Assembly: GCA_937892395.1 (NCBI GenBank)
Contig: CALAGJ010000045.1
Location: 1-34,695, forward strand
Length of the DNA: 34,695 nucleotides
Direction of reading: 5' to 3'
Origin: an uncultured Parafilimonas sp.
GTDB taxonomy: Bacteria; Bacteroidota; Bacteroidia; Chitinophagales; Chitinophagaceae
In this document: positions 17,077-26,542 of the stretch, piece after piece
How the letters are laid out: every line of letters begins with the position of its first letter
Numbering within the stretch: the first letter of the stretch is position 1
Made by a program: the position numbers and the translations under genes
Notes under the pieces: generated by a model
Database searches by the model: none
What the model was told of the DNA's origin: nothing
Seen by the model: the letters and a program-made list of their open reading frames with translations, nothing else

Positions 17077-17688
17077 TCACTTATTTATTGATGAAGCTTT
17101 TTTATGGTATATAGCATGATATACGAGCCAACCAATAACATCTGCAATTGCCTTTATAACTATAAATACAGATGAAGTTTTCAACCCAAGTAGTGATGGC
17201 AAAAGAATAGTGAGATGCATAGGAAAAACCCTTAAATACGGCAGAAACATTGTAGCCCCGGTATTGGCATTGCCATCAATATTTGCACCTCTTCTTTGTT
17301 TAAATGACCACAATGTTTCTATAGCAAAAGTACCTAGTGCAAGGAGTAGAATTTCTTGATTTACTGCATGCCCATAATCAACCAAAAGAAATACTGCATA
17401 AACCAGATGAAAAGTGCCATAATGAAAAATAAAAAATATAGATAAACATCCATTCTTACCTTTTGGATTTACACCAGATTTTTCTAAATATTTTTCTAAA
17501 TTTTTAGCGGGCAAATAAAGTTCAACAGCCGCTACCAATCCAATAAAAACACTTTGGTACCAGTATATCCAAATGATAGTATTAAAGTCGGCGTTATATT
17601 GTTTGTAATAAACAAAACAGAATGCATTGCCTACTATTAAAGCCCAAAAAGAAAAATTACTTACTGCCTCACTAAGAAATTTTTTCAT
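17077..17688 (-). CDS. DUF6498-like integral membrane protein
   Basis: 203 residues from the ATG at 17688. The frame opens two codons earlier with TTG (17694), which I reject. About five or six hydrophobic segments are visible. Typical blocks are FSFWALIVGNAFCFVYY, IWIYWYQSVFIGLVAAVELY, LSIFFIFHYGTFHLVYAVFL and a C-terminal VIKAIADVIGWLVYHAIYH. These fit my memory of DUF6498 inner-membrane proteins, whose function is unknown. It lies 140 bp downstream of pcm on the same strand and could be read with it. Confidence 0.68.
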   Translation of the reverse strand: MKKFLSEAVSNFSFWALIVGNAFCFVYYKQYNADFNTIIWIYWYQSVFIGLVAAVELYLPAKNLEKYLEKSGVNPKGKNGCLSIFFIFHYGTFHLVYAVFLLVDYGHAVNQEILLLALGTFAIETLWSFKQRRGANIDGNANTGATMFLPYLRVFPMHLTILLPSLLGLKTSSVFIVIKAIADVIGWLVYHAIYHKKASSINK

Positions 17689-17828
17689 GAGCAAATAAAA
17701 GTACTATTACATTTTTAAACATACCACATATAGGGTATTTCTAAAATCCCCAAACCTTAACAAGCTTATAGCACCATGAATTCTTCTCATATAAATTGTA
17801 AATACATAAGCTTAATTTGCTCCACTTT

Positions 17829-18488
17829 CTATACTTTCATTTTCCCCTTTAACATGGGTACAAATGAAAATTCACTAAACTGTTCTTCTTTATAACTACC
17901 ATCTTCCAGCTTGGTTATCCGTGTCATGCGCTGTGTAGTGCCTTCATCTAATGGTAAAACCATAATGCCTCCAATCTGCAATTGCTGTAATAATTTTGGT
18001 GGTACAATAGGCGCTGCTGCTGTTATTAAAATTCGATCATATAAACCACAACTCTCCCATCCTATAAATCCATCACCATACATACATCGTACTCGAGGAT
18101 ACATTTTTAAAAACAAGCTATTCTTTAAAATTTCATGCAATAATTTTTGTCTTTCAATGGTAAACAACCATACCCCTACTTCTGCAAGTACCGCAGCCTG
18201 ATACCCACTACCAGTGCCTATTTCCAATACTTTTATACCTGGTTTTAATTGTAATAATGAACTTTGATAAGCCACCGTAAAAGGCTGACTAATGGTTTGC
18301 TCCGCAGCTATCGTAAATGCCCTGTCTTCATATGCAATATGATCCAATGCAGAATCTAAAAAATAATGCCTCGGTACCCTATCCATGGCAGACAAAACCA
18401 GTTCATCAGTAATGCCCTTATTTCGAAGTAACTCTATCAACTCTCTCCGCAATGCTTTATGCCGATATGTATCCTTTGTAACTTTCAT
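17829..18488 (-). CDS. pcm: protein-L-isoaspartate O-methyltransferase
   Basis: Methylates L-isoaspartyl residues in damaged proteins so that they return to normal aspartate, using SAM. 219 residues from the ATG at 18488. An in-frame TTG at 18500 lies inside the predicted -7 box and is rejected. Motifs are AAEQTISQPFTVAYQ (62-76), the SAM-binding loop VLEIGTGSGYQAAVLAE (87-103) and DRILITAAAPIVPPKLLQQL. Length and motif order are standard. The C-terminus (FSEFSFVPMLKGK) also fits the family. Confidence 0.94.
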   Translation of the reverse strand: MKVTKDTYRHKALRRELIELLRNKGITDELVLSAMDRVPRHYFLDSALDHIAYEDRAFTIAAEQTISQPFTVAYQSSLLQLKPGIKVLEIGTGSGYQAAVLAEVGVWLFTIERQKLLHEILKNSLFLKMYPRVRCMYGDGFIGWESCGLYDRILITAAAPIVPPKLLQQLQIGGIMVLPLDEGTTQRMTRITKLEDGSYKEEQFSEFSFVPMLKGKMKV

Positions 18489-18497
18489 ACTACCATA

Positions 18498-18528
18498 CAA
18501 AACTACAACAGAGATGGATACCTATAAA
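18498..18528 (-). promoter_or_regulatory. putative pcm promoter
   Basis: TAGTTTTG on the minus strand (complement of 18498-18505) fits TANNTTTG exactly and ends 9 bp before the ATG. TTTA lies 19 bp upstream, one base from the -33 TTTG. The leader would be very short. Confidence 0.45.
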
Positions 18529-18584
18529 AAAGAGTAGCTATTGTGGATAGATAAAAGTAGATACGCATTTATTAAGACAGATGA

Positions 18585-18663
18585 TTTGCCCTGCGGGCAA
18601 TGATTGAAAAAAAAAACATAGGTGTGGAGAGTTTCTTGTTTTGCCCTACGGGCAATGATTGAA
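18585..18663. repeat. two 24-bp REP-like repeats upstream of the SPFH gene
   Basis: Two near-identical 24-mers, at 18585-18608 and 18640-18663, differ at a single base. Each has the form TTTGCCC-TGC/TAC-GGGCAA followed by TGATTGAA. GCCC/GGGC forms the stem. They are direct repeats 55 bp apart. The 333-bp spacer (18489-18821) between the divergent pcm and SPFH genes holds these, the pcm promoter and no further gene. Confidence 0.8.
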
Positions 18664-18821
18664 GTACAAGAGGGTTTGAAGTGTGGGTTTTCGAAGTCTC
18701 CGACTTTGAAAACTTCTATGTTCTTTATAGTTTCAAACTATTGTATCTAAAAAAAGAAATCATTTTTCAAAGCAGCATACACAATCATTCCTTTTACACT
18801 ACCTTGCATCAAATTTTAATT

Positions 18822-19751
18822 ATGTTAGATTTTTTTATGGACAAATGGTGGATTCTAATTATTCTTTTCATCATTTTTAGCGGACTTGTTACCGTAAACC
18901 AAGCCACAATTGCAGTTATCACCATGTTTGGAAAGTATCAAAGAATACTCAAACCGGGATTGAATTTTAAGATACCATTGTTAGAGCAAATTTATAAACG
19001 CATCAGCGTTCAAAACAGAAGCGTTGAATTAGAGTTTCAAGCTGTTACCCAAGATCAGGCAAATGTCTATTTTAAAAGTATGCTACTCTATGCAGTAATG
19101 AACGCCGATGAAGAAACAATAAAAAAAGTCGCTTTCAAATTCATCAGTGATAAAGATTTAATGCAAGCCTTAGTACGCACCATCGAAGGAAATATAAGAT
19201 CATTCGTTGCCACAAAAAAGCAAGCAGAAATTCTGGGGCTAAGAAAAGAAATAGTAGAAAGTGTAAAAGGCGAAGTAGATCATGTATTAGAAGATTGGGG
19301 TTATCACCTACTCGATCTTCAAATCAATGACATCACATTTGATAAAGCAATCCTTGAAAGCATGAGCCGGGTTGTGGCCAGCAACAACTTAAAAGCGGCT
19401 GCTGAAAATGAAGGACAAGCATTGCTGATTACAAAAACAAAATCAGCAGAAGCTGAAGGTAATGCAATAAAAATTGCCGCAGAAGCGGAAAGAGAAGCAG
19501 CTCGCCTCAGAGGTCAAGGTGTTGCACTATTTAGAGAAGAAGTAGCAAAAGGAATGAGTATGGCTGCAGAGCAAATGAAGCAGGCAAATCTCGATACAAA
19601 TGTTATATTATTTAGCATGTGGACAGAAGCCATCAAAACATTTACAGAAGTAGGAAAAGGGAATGTAATTTTCTTAGACGGCAGCCCCGAAGGAATGGAT
19701 AAAAGTATGCGCCAAATTATTGCTATGATGAAAGCAGGTGAACAAAAATAA
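18822..19751 (+). CDS. SPFH/band 7 membrane protein, HIR-like
   Basis: 310 codons from the ATG at 18822 (309 residues plus stop). The frame opens upstream at GTG 18681, but that would place 47 non-matching residues before the membrane segment. One N-terminal transmembrane helix (WWILIILFIIFSGLVTVNQA, about 7-26) leads into the SPFH domain (ITMFGKYQRILKPGLNFKIP, then DILGL-like ILGLRKEIVES). A long Ala/Glu-rich coiled coil (KAAAENEGQALLITKTKSAE onward) follows. The layout resembles plant HIR proteins and flotillin-type scaffolds that organise membrane microdomains. No NfeD partner is adjacent. A terminator follows the stop. Confidence 0.9.
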   Translation: MLDFFMDKWWILIILFIIFSGLVTVNQATIAVITMFGKYQRILKPGLNFKIPLLEQIYKRISVQNRSVELEFQAVTQDQANVYFKSMLLYAVMNADEETIKKVAFKFISDKDLMQALVRTIEGNIRSFVATKKQAEILGLRKEIVESVKGEVDHVLEDWGYHLLDLQINDITFDKAILESMSRVVASNNLKAAAENEGQALLITKTKSAEAEGNAIKIAAEAEREAARLRGQGVALFREEVAKGMSMAAEQMKQANLDTNVILFSMWTEAIKTFTEVGKGNVIFLDGSPEGMDKSMRQIIAMMKAGEQK

Positions 19752-19778
19752 TACATGCTTTTAAGATGATAAAGATAC

Positions 19779-19809
19779 AGGCTGCCAACTATGGTAGCCT
19801 TTTATTTTT
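19779..19809 (+). terminator. rho-independent terminator after the SPFH gene
   Basis: AGGCTGCC (19779-19786) and GGTAGCCT (19793-19800) form an 8-bp stem with one G-T pair and a 6-base loop, followed by TTTATTTTT. It lies 28 bp after the SPFH stop and separates that gene from the GH38 gene. Confidence 0.8.
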
Positions 19810-19877
19810 CATAGACCAAGTTGCAAAATGTGAGTTAATAAAATGAATCAGTTTCACAACATAAATCTGAAATCAGC

Positions 19878-22800
19878 ATGAATTTCAAAAAAAATACGAT
19901 ATACAAAATTTTTTATTTGCTCATTTTCACCATGCCCTATTATGCTGCAGATGCACAAACGGATGTTCCATACTTCGGGAAAATAAAATGGATAAGTGGG
20001 TTTGCAAAAGAAATTCAGGGAGAAAATATTGGATACTTTTCAGCTTATTCAGATTTTGCAACTGTTGCCCTCTTGACCCGCACCACAGATGGCAATAAAA
20101 TAATTGAATGGGAGTCAGCACCATTGCCGGAGCATATAAATGGTCAGTATATATATTTGAGTTGGGTAGCAGCTCATTCTACAGGCACAAGCAGTGGTGT
20201 CAGAAATTTTGATCTTTATGTGGATGATAAAAAACTACTCAGTTTCTCTACTTATCCCAACAACAAATTTCCAATATGGTCATTTGCTGCTGCTGATAGT
20301 TCACGAATCGTATTTCAGCAAACAAAAAGAGATGGTGCAAATGACGCACATGGTCTCGCTTATCTCCGATTGCCACTCAGTAGAGTAAACTTGGGAAAAC
20401 CCATCCGATTAAAGGTAGTTGGTCAAAACCAAAACAGCAACGATTGGTACATGACTTTCAAATATGCCTTCGAAGAAAATGTGGAAGTGCTGCCCACTCC
20501 TTTCATTCTAAAAAATGGTAAACAAAGCATTGCTATCAATGCCTTGCATTTTGGAAAGCCGCAGTTGCTCACTGTAAGTATTAATAAAAAGGAGCAATTT
20601 TCCTTTATAGCCAATGAAGGTTTAAACAGATTTTATATACCAATAACCCCGGCACAAAAAACAGATTCAATTTTGGTCAACATTTTTTATGATAAAAAGC
20701 TATTTAGCCAACAGCATATTTATATAAATCCCGTGGTGCATAGGACCCTTTATTTCATACACCATTCGCATACAGATATTGGTTATTCTCACTTACAACC
20801 AGAGGTAGAAAAAATACACAATAAGAATATTGATGATGCACTCAGCATGATAGAAAACACAAAATATTTTCCAAAAGATGCACAGTTCAAATGGAATATA
20901 GAATCCCTGTGGGCTGTAGAAAATTATTTCAAACAAGCTACACAAGTTCAGAAAGAAAAATTGATTGAAGCGGTTAAGTCAGGAAGCATTGGCCTATCCG
21001 CCATGTATGCAAATATGCTTACAGGACTAAGCCAACCCGAGGAAGTATTCCACTACACAGATTATGCAAATCAATTGAAAGATTTATACGATTTGCATAT
21101 TAATTCTGCCATGACTTCCGATGTGCCCGGCATCGCCTGGTCATCAGTTACAGCACTTGCAAATGCAGGTGTGCGTTATCTTTCAAGTGGTCCAAACTTT
21201 TTAAGCAATGATCATCCTTATTTGGGAGATAGGGTGGGCAACTATGTAAAAATCTGGGGCGATAAACCTGTATGGTGGGCATCGCCGGGAGGCGCAAAAA
21301 AAATATTGCTATGGACAGCGGCCAAAGGATATTCTTCTTGGCATGGCACAGCACCCGGAGGAATTTTTGATAGAGGCGAAAAGAAAATTGCTGCATACTT
21401 AGAAGAATTATCAGCAAAAAAATATCCTTATGATATGGTACAATGGCGCTATAATATTGTGTCTGATAATGGCCCTATTGATACAAGCATTTCAAGATTT
21501 GTTATGGAATGGAATGAAAAATATGAGACCCCAAAAATCATTTTAAGTACCACCGAAAAACTATTTGAAGATTTTGAAAAAAAATATGGCACTAGTATTC
21601 CTATCATATCTGGAGATATCACACCTTTCTGGGAAGATGGAGCCATTTCCACAGCAGATGAAGAAGGAAGAAATAGATTGAATAGCCTGCGATTGGTGCA
21701 GCTTAGCAATTTATATGCTATGCTAAAACCTACTCAATTTAATCCAACAAAATTCTATGAAGCATGGAAAAATATCTTGTTGTTTCATGAGCATACTTGG
21801 GGCGCACACAACAGTATTACACAACCAGATATTCCTTTTGTGACAGAGCAATGGCGTATCAAAAAACAATTTTTATTTGATGGTGAACATGAAATGAATG
21901 AGCTTCACGATTCATTATTAAATGCATTTCAAGATGAGCAATCAAAAATAATTGCTGTACTAAACACAACCTCTCACAAAAGATCCGGCCCAGTTATACT
22001 GCACATTTCGGCTGATGTAAACTCTGTAAAAGATGTAAATGGAAATACATACCCCTTACAAAAATTGAGCAATGGAGATATTATTTTTCTTGCAGAAAAT
22101 GTTCCCGCATTTGGCACCCTTATTTTTGAATTATCGGATAATATAGTGCCTTCGGCAAATGACTGCGTCATCACTGATACATCACTCAAAAATGCAAAAA
22201 TATCAATAGCGTGGCATCCACAAGATGGAAGTATTTATGCGTTGAAGAATACAGTACAATTCAATTACGCAGGTTCGTTTAATCATCAGGGTTTAAACAG
22301 TTATTGGTATGTGCCTGGTTTGAATCCGCAGGATGCGGTGTCTAATCCACCGGTCAAATTTTCCATAAAAGAAAATGGCCCGGTACTAACTACTATTACA
22401 CTTCGTTCAGAAGCACCAGGCGCCAATTTTTTGGAAAGAAATATTTCATTGTTTAAAGGTGATGATAAAATCTATATTGACAATATCATTGATAAAAAAT
22501 CTGTACGAGAAAAAGAATCCGTACACTTTGGTTTTCCATTTAATACCGCATTACAACAGGTAGCTATAGATGCTGGTTATGGTAAGATCAATTATTTGAA
22601 CAATCAACTACCCGGCTCAAATATGGATTATAGTTATGGTAGGCGTTGGATGAATTTGTCAGACTCATTACATGGCATACAAATGCTTTGGTTGCAATCC
22701 CCACTCATAGAACCAACTGCAATGATTGACGAAAGAAAAACCATCAACCAAACCCATAAAAAATGGAAGGATACCGGTGCCATCACCAGTTCTTGGTTTA

Positions 22801-23231
22801 GCTATATCATGAATAATTACTGGCATACAAATTACAAAGCAGACCAGCAAGGTTTGAGTAAATACAGTTATCTATTAAGACCCTATAGCACTTGCAAGAA
22901 CAGTGATTTAGAACATGCAGCCGAAGATTTTGCTCAACCTCTCATTGCAGTACCCATTAAAGACAAAAGTATGCATGCAGGTAGTCTTTTTGAAATAAGC
23001 AACAATGTTATCAGTGCCACATCCATTACCCCTTATCATGGAGATAGTTTGATTGTAAGGCTATTTAATCCAGAAGCAAATGCTATACAATTTAAGTTCG
23101 TCTGGCATGACCTTTTCGCAGATAAGATAACGCTTAAAAATGGTAAAAATAGTCTTGATTCAAATGCCCAAATTAGCATAGAGGGAATGGATACAATTGA
23201 AATAATATTAGCAGGACTTCACTACAAGTAA
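19878..23231 (+). CDS. secreted GH38 alpha-mannosidase
   Basis: 1117 residues. A signal peptide (basic NFKKN, then IYKIFYLLIFTMPYYAADA, cut likely near AQT at 26-28) directs export. An N-terminal beta domain (about 28-285) precedes the GH38 catalytic domain. Zn ligands and the nucleophile are visible: HSHTDIGYSH (H298, D300), SDVPGIAWSS (nucleophile D415) and LFHEHTWGAHNS (H637/H639). The C-terminal third (from about 680) is the usual GH38 beta-sandwich region. It would cleave alpha-mannosides outside the cytosol, probably in the periplasm or at the surface; the linkage cannot be read from sequence. The N-terminal domain before the catalytic one is large and may bind sugar. Confidence 0.9.
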   Translation: MNFKKNTIYKIFYLLIFTMPYYAADAQTDVPYFGKIKWISGFAKEIQGENIGYFSAYSDFATVALLTRTTDGNKIIEWESAPLPEHINGQYIYLSWVAAHSTGTSSGVRNFDLYVDDKKLLSFSTYPNNKFPIWSFAAADSSRIVFQQTKRDGANDAHGLAYLRLPLSRVNLGKPIRLKVVGQNQNSNDWYMTFKYAFEENVEVLPTPFILKNGKQSIAINALHFGKPQLLTVSINKKEQFSFIANEGLNRFYIPITPAQKTDSILVNIFYDKKLFSQQHIYINPVVHRTLYFIHHSHTDIGYSHLQPEVEKIHNKNIDDALSMIENTKYFPKDAQFKWNIESLWAVENYFKQATQVQKEKLIEAVKSGSIGLSAMYANMLTGLSQPEEVFHYTDYANQLKDLYDLHINSAMTSDVPGIAWSSVTALANAGVRYLSSGPNFLSNDHPYLGDRVGNYVKIWGDKPVWWASPGGAKKILLWTAAKGYSSWHGTAPGGIFDRGEKKIAAYLEELSAKKYPYDMVQWRYNIVSDNGPIDTSISRFVMEWNEKYETPKIILSTTEKLFEDFEKKYGTSIPIISGDITPFWEDGAISTADEEGRNRLNSLRLVQLSNLYAMLKPTQFNPTKFYEAWKNILLFHEHTWGAHNSITQPDIPFVTEQWRIKKQFLFDGEHEMNELHDSLLNAFQDEQSKIIAVLNTTSHKRSGPVILHISADVNSVKDVNGNTYPLQKLSNGDIIFLAENVPAFGTLIFELSDNIVPSANDCVITDTSLKNAKISIAWHPQDGSIYALKNTVQFNYAGSFNHQGLNSYWYVPGLNPQDAVSNPPVKFSIKENGPVLTTITLRSEAPGANFLERNISLFKGDDKIYIDNIIDKKSVREKESVHFGFPFNTALQQVAIDAGYGKINYLNNQLPGSNMDYSYGRRWMNLSDSLHGIQMLWLQSPLIEPTAMIDERKTINQTHKKWKDTGAITSSWFSYIMNNYWHTNYKADQQGLSKYSYLLRPYSTCKNSDLEHAAEDFAQPLIAVPIKDKSMHAGSLFEISNNVISATSITPYHGDSLIVRLFNPEANAIQFKFVWHDLFADKITLKNGKNSLDSNAQISIEGMDTIEIILAGLHYK

Positions 23232-23380
23232 ATAGGGATGATTTATTGATATATACTGAATAAAATGAGCAAATTATTACCGTTGACTAAATAGCAACCA
23301 CCACTTAATAAATAGATAATTTATCGGAAAACTTCTGGCTTTCATTTGTGATTTATTGGTACAATCATAAAAAAATTACA

Positions 23381-25273
23381 ATGAAAAAGCTATTTACTTT
23401 CCTGTTTATTTTTCTTTGCTGCATCAAAATTCAAGCACAGTTTTCTTCAGATGCAACTATGCCATTAGCAATTTGCAATGCAGCCAATCAACAAAGTAAT
23501 GTAAGAGCTATAGAAGATGACATTTCATCCTCGGGAGGATATTTTGTTTTCTGGCTTGACAAACGATTGGATGGGAGTAATGCAAATATTTATGCACAAA
23601 AACTTGATCCGGATGGAAACGCACTATGGGAATCAAATGGCAAGCAAATTTTACAAACAGACTATTCTATTACTGCATTAGAAGTAGTAAAATGGCAGCA
23701 AGGGTTGCTCATGAGTTATATTGTAACAAATGGCTTTTTTGACTCAGTAAAATGTATTTATCTTAATGCAGATGGTCAAAATATATGGGCAGCACCGGCA
23801 TTATTGGCATATAGCAATACTATACCCCCGGTTCTTTCAGTTCAGAACGCCGGTTGTTTCAATATATTTCCAACATCAACTGGTGCCACCATTACTTATT
23901 ACTTGATTTTCTTTGGTGGAGCTGGAGCTATTGCATATAATAAAATTGATTTTAATGGAAATGTGGAGCTGGCAAATAATTCAAAAGTGTTTACACTAAG
24001 TGGCTATGATTATAGATCATTAAGTGATGGGCAAGATGGCTTATATTTACTCTCCAAAGGCAATGGAATTGGCTCTACCATTACAATTGATAGATTAGAT
24101 GCAAGTGGTATATCAACCTGGCCTTCTATTGAAATAACTGCCGGAGGTGGCACATTGGGTTTTGCAGGGGATATAAGCATGTGCCGCTCTGCAAATAATG
24201 ACTTATATGTAACTTGGGATGCCGCAAACAATCAAGTTTATACAACAAAAATTTTATCTACCGGAGCCTTTGCATGGTCGCCCTCAAGAATTTCTATTTC
24301 ACAAACCGCCACAGCAGGAAGGTCTTATGCAAATATAAACAGCAGTGATACACTTTGTGTCACATGGATTGAAACACCATCAACCACCACTTATGCAATG
24401 ATTCAAAAAATAGGTAATTCAGGAGGCCTCTCATTCCCCGTAGGGGGCAAAATTGTTGATATTGCTAATGGATACTATGCTTACCCAAAACTTGCTTTTG
24501 ATAATGACAATACAGTTTGTTTCTTTTCTACTACTACAAACACTGTAGCCATAGGGGCGCAAAGCATTAAGCAGGACAATAGTTTTAACTGGACTGATAC
24601 AAAAATCCTTTGCGATAATTATTTAAAATGGATATCCTATCAAGACTATGTTGTTTTAAACAGCACAAATGATTGTAATGCTATTTTTTGGACAGGTTTT
24701 GATCAAAATATTTATGGTGCAAGTACTTGCAAAATTGAAGATGTAATGTCTCTTCAAACTGGCTCACTTGCCGTAGAGAATGTAGATAATAGAAATAAAA
24801 TTTCATGGAAAACCTATAACCAAATATCAGGCGATAAATATGAAATACAAAGAAGTGAAAATGGAATTGATTTTACAACCCTATCTACAATCAGTGCAAA
24901 TGTGTATGAATCTGAATACACCTACTGGGATGAAAATCCAATAACTGGTTTAAATTACTACAAATTGAAACTCATAAACGCAGATGGTAGAATTGAATGT
25001 AGCAATATTGTAAGTGCAAGAGTAAAGGCATACATTAAGCAAATAAATGCTTACCCAAATCCTGTAAAAAATAAATTACAAATATCGCTTACAGCTCTGC
25101 CCACTGAGCATGCTCAACTTACTATTTTCAATGCACTTGGTAGTATAGTGCAACATATACCCATCAGTTCAAAAACAGTTTCAATTGATATGACAAACTT
25201 TGCAAAAGGAATTTATTATTTAAGTTATAAAGACGATGTCTATAGCCAAAGAATAAAGATTATCAAAGATTAA
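23381..25273 (+). CDS. T9SS-exported protein with C-terminal sorting domain
   Basis: 630 residues from the ATG at 23381. The frame opens at GTG 23348, but only the ATG gives a clean signal peptide (MKKLFTFLFIFLCCIKIQA). The long middle part (about 25-470) is rich in repeated short strands with DxxG-type turns and probably folds as a beta-propeller. A fibronectin-III-like stretch follows (KISWKTYNQISGDKYEIQRS, GLNYYKLKLINADGR). The last about 75 residues are a type A T9SS sorting domain (INAYPNPVKNKLQISL, GIYYLSYKDD, QRIKIIKD). The protein is therefore exported across the outer membrane and either anchored or released. The function of the propeller-like part is unknown. It may share regulation with GH38 150 bp upstream. 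Confidence 0.88.
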   Translation: MKKLFTFLFIFLCCIKIQAQFSSDATMPLAICNAANQQSNVRAIEDDISSSGGYFVFWLDKRLDGSNANIYAQKLDPDGNALWESNGKQILQTDYSITALEVVKWQQGLLMSYIVTNGFFDSVKCIYLNADGQNIWAAPALLAYSNTIPPVLSVQNAGCFNIFPTSTGATITYYLIFFGGAGAIAYNKIDFNGNVELANNSKVFTLSGYDYRSLSDGQDGLYLLSKGNGIGSTITIDRLDASGISTWPSIEITAGGGTLGFAGDISMCRSANNDLYVTWDAANNQVYTTKILSTGAFAWSPSRISISQTATAGRSYANINSSDTLCVTWIETPSTTTYAMIQKIGNSGGLSFPVGGKIVDIANGYYAYPKLAFDNDNTVCFFSTTTNTVAIGAQSIKQDNSFNWTDTKILCDNYLKWISYQDYVVLNSTNDCNAIFWTGFDQNIYGASTCKIEDVMSLQTGSLAVENVDNRNKISWKTYNQISGDKYEIQRSENGIDFTTLSTISANVYESEYTYWDENPITGLNYYKLKLINADGRIECSNIVSARVKAYIKQINAYPNPVKNKLQISLTALPTEHAQLTIFNALGSIVQHIPISSKTVSIDMTNFAKGIYYLSYKDDVYSQRIKIIKD

Positions 25274-25295
25274 TCAGGGGTTTAGTTTTTGTAGT

Positions 25296-25325
25296 AAAGG
25301 CCATTCATTTTTATGAATGGCTTTT
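25296..25325. terminator. bidirectional terminator between convergent units
   Basis: GCCATTCAT (25300-25308) and ATGAATGGC (25313-25321) form a perfect 9-bp stem with a TTTT loop. Flanking AAAG and TTTT extend the stem and give a T-run on the plus strand, with a shorter one on the minus strand. It lies between the stops at 25273 and 25408 and can end both transcripts. Confidence 0.82.
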
Positions 25326-25407
25326 ATGGCTTTGCCGCAAATAATTTTTTTATGCTTACATACGCTTGTACAAATAACAAAATCAGAGAGTATAATTAAT
25401 GCATATA

Positions 25408-26535
25408 TTACATATTCATATCAAAATTTTCAAGGTCGCTAGTCAATGAATCCTTGCGGTGTGGTTTGGGAGCTACAATTTTTGAACTATCTATCTTTTT
25501 AATCTGTCTCAATGTTTCTACACAGTTGTCCAAAAGCTCTGTAGTGCTGCGTTTTACGTATTCACTTTTTTTAAATTGCAGTACATTTTTATCCATATCC
25601 TCTGCTGTCCATCCTCTGCTCCAACCCATAAAACTAAATGGCGGAAATGTGAACCCCAGGTCTGTAAAAAAACACATCATTTGCCCTGCCACCTGTTGTA
25701 TATTATCTTGCCCTCCGGTAATGAGAAAGGAAGCCACTTTATTTTTTATGAGTATGCGGTCTTTAATGGTTATTTGATTTTGCACAGTATTCAATCGCTC
25801 TGCCATTTTATAATATAAGGAGGATGCCTGCCCCCAGCGTATGGGTGTAGCCAGCAATACAATATCAGCCCATAGTATCAAGTCTTCATATACTTTTGTC
25901 ATACCATCCTCAGGATTCATTTCAGTAATACTGCATGGCCAGTTGCAAGCCTGCATGTGTTGGGAATAATAACCTTCACAATGTTTGTAATTCAAATCTC
26001 TCAATTTTATAATGCGTGTATCAGCATTATATTTTTCTTGAGCATAATTTAATGCCAATTCTAACGATGCCTCTGATGTAGAATATCTTGGCAAATCCGT
26101 ATTCATATTGGTAGCAGATATGCCCAAAATATTTAATGAATCTGGTGTAGTCTTATACCGCAAATGAATTAAATCATCTAAGAGAGGAGAATCATGAAAT
26201 GCTTTGTGTGCCTGCACAATAGCATCATCATTCACCCATATATTTCCATCATCTATTTTTACTTCATATACTGCTTGTTGGTCTTTATAACCCGGAGGCG
26301 CAGCACCGGTTTCAATATTATACTCCCATCCATGCCAAGGGCAGGTTACATAAGTGCCATCATATTTATCTGCCACACAACCCAATGCTAATGGGCCTCC
26401 GCGGTGCAGGCACGCATTGCCAATGGCAGTAATTTTATTGTTATAATTAAAAAGTGCAATTTTCTTATTACCCAGTTTTACAACCTTGGCACTTTGATTC
26501 GGCAAATCCTCTACTTTCAAAACATTGATATACAT
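25408..26535 (-). CDS. Rieske ferredoxin fused to an FMN-dependent NAD(P)H reductase-like domain
   Basis: 375 residues in two domains. The N-terminal Rieske domain (about 1-105) has the 2Fe-2S ligands C42-x-H44 (ACLHRGGPL) and C65-x2-H68 (TCPWHGW). From about 130 comes a flavodoxin-like FMN reductase domain with SLNILGISATNMN and LATPIRWGQASSLYYKMAERL. Cysteines C186, C197 and C201 (HCEGYYSQHMQACNWPCS) sit where iron-sulfur flavoproteins (Isf) carry a cluster motif, so a second cluster is possible. No signal peptide or membrane helix, so it is cytosolic. It starts 7 bp after the ferric-reductase/Rieske gene stop, last in the cluster. It could pass electrons between NAD(P)H, FMN and the membrane protein; the direction is unknown. 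Confidence 0.88.
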   Translation of the reverse strand: MYINVLKVEDLPNQSAKVVKLGNKKIALFNYNNKITAIGNACLHRGGPLALGCVADKYDGTYVTCPWHGWEYNIETGAAPPGYKDQQAVYEVKIDDGNIWVNDDAIVQAHKAFHDSPLLDDLIHLRYKTTPDSLNILGISATNMNTDLPRYSTSEASLELALNYAQEKYNADTRIIKLRDLNYKHCEGYYSQHMQACNWPCSITEMNPEDGMTKVYEDLILWADIVLLATPIRWGQASSLYYKMAERLNTVQNQITIKDRILIKNKVASFLITGGQDNIQQVAGQMMCFFTDLGFTFPPFSFMGWSRGWTAEDMDKNVLQFKKSEYVKRSTTELLDNCVETLRQIKKIDSSKIVAPKPHRKDSLTSDLENFDMNM

Positions 26536-26542
26536 AACAGGC

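Noticed and set aside
18681..18821. GTG-initiated 47-residue extension of the SPFH protein
   Set aside because: It does not fit the family, whose membrane helix is at the N-terminus. The ATG at 18822 does.
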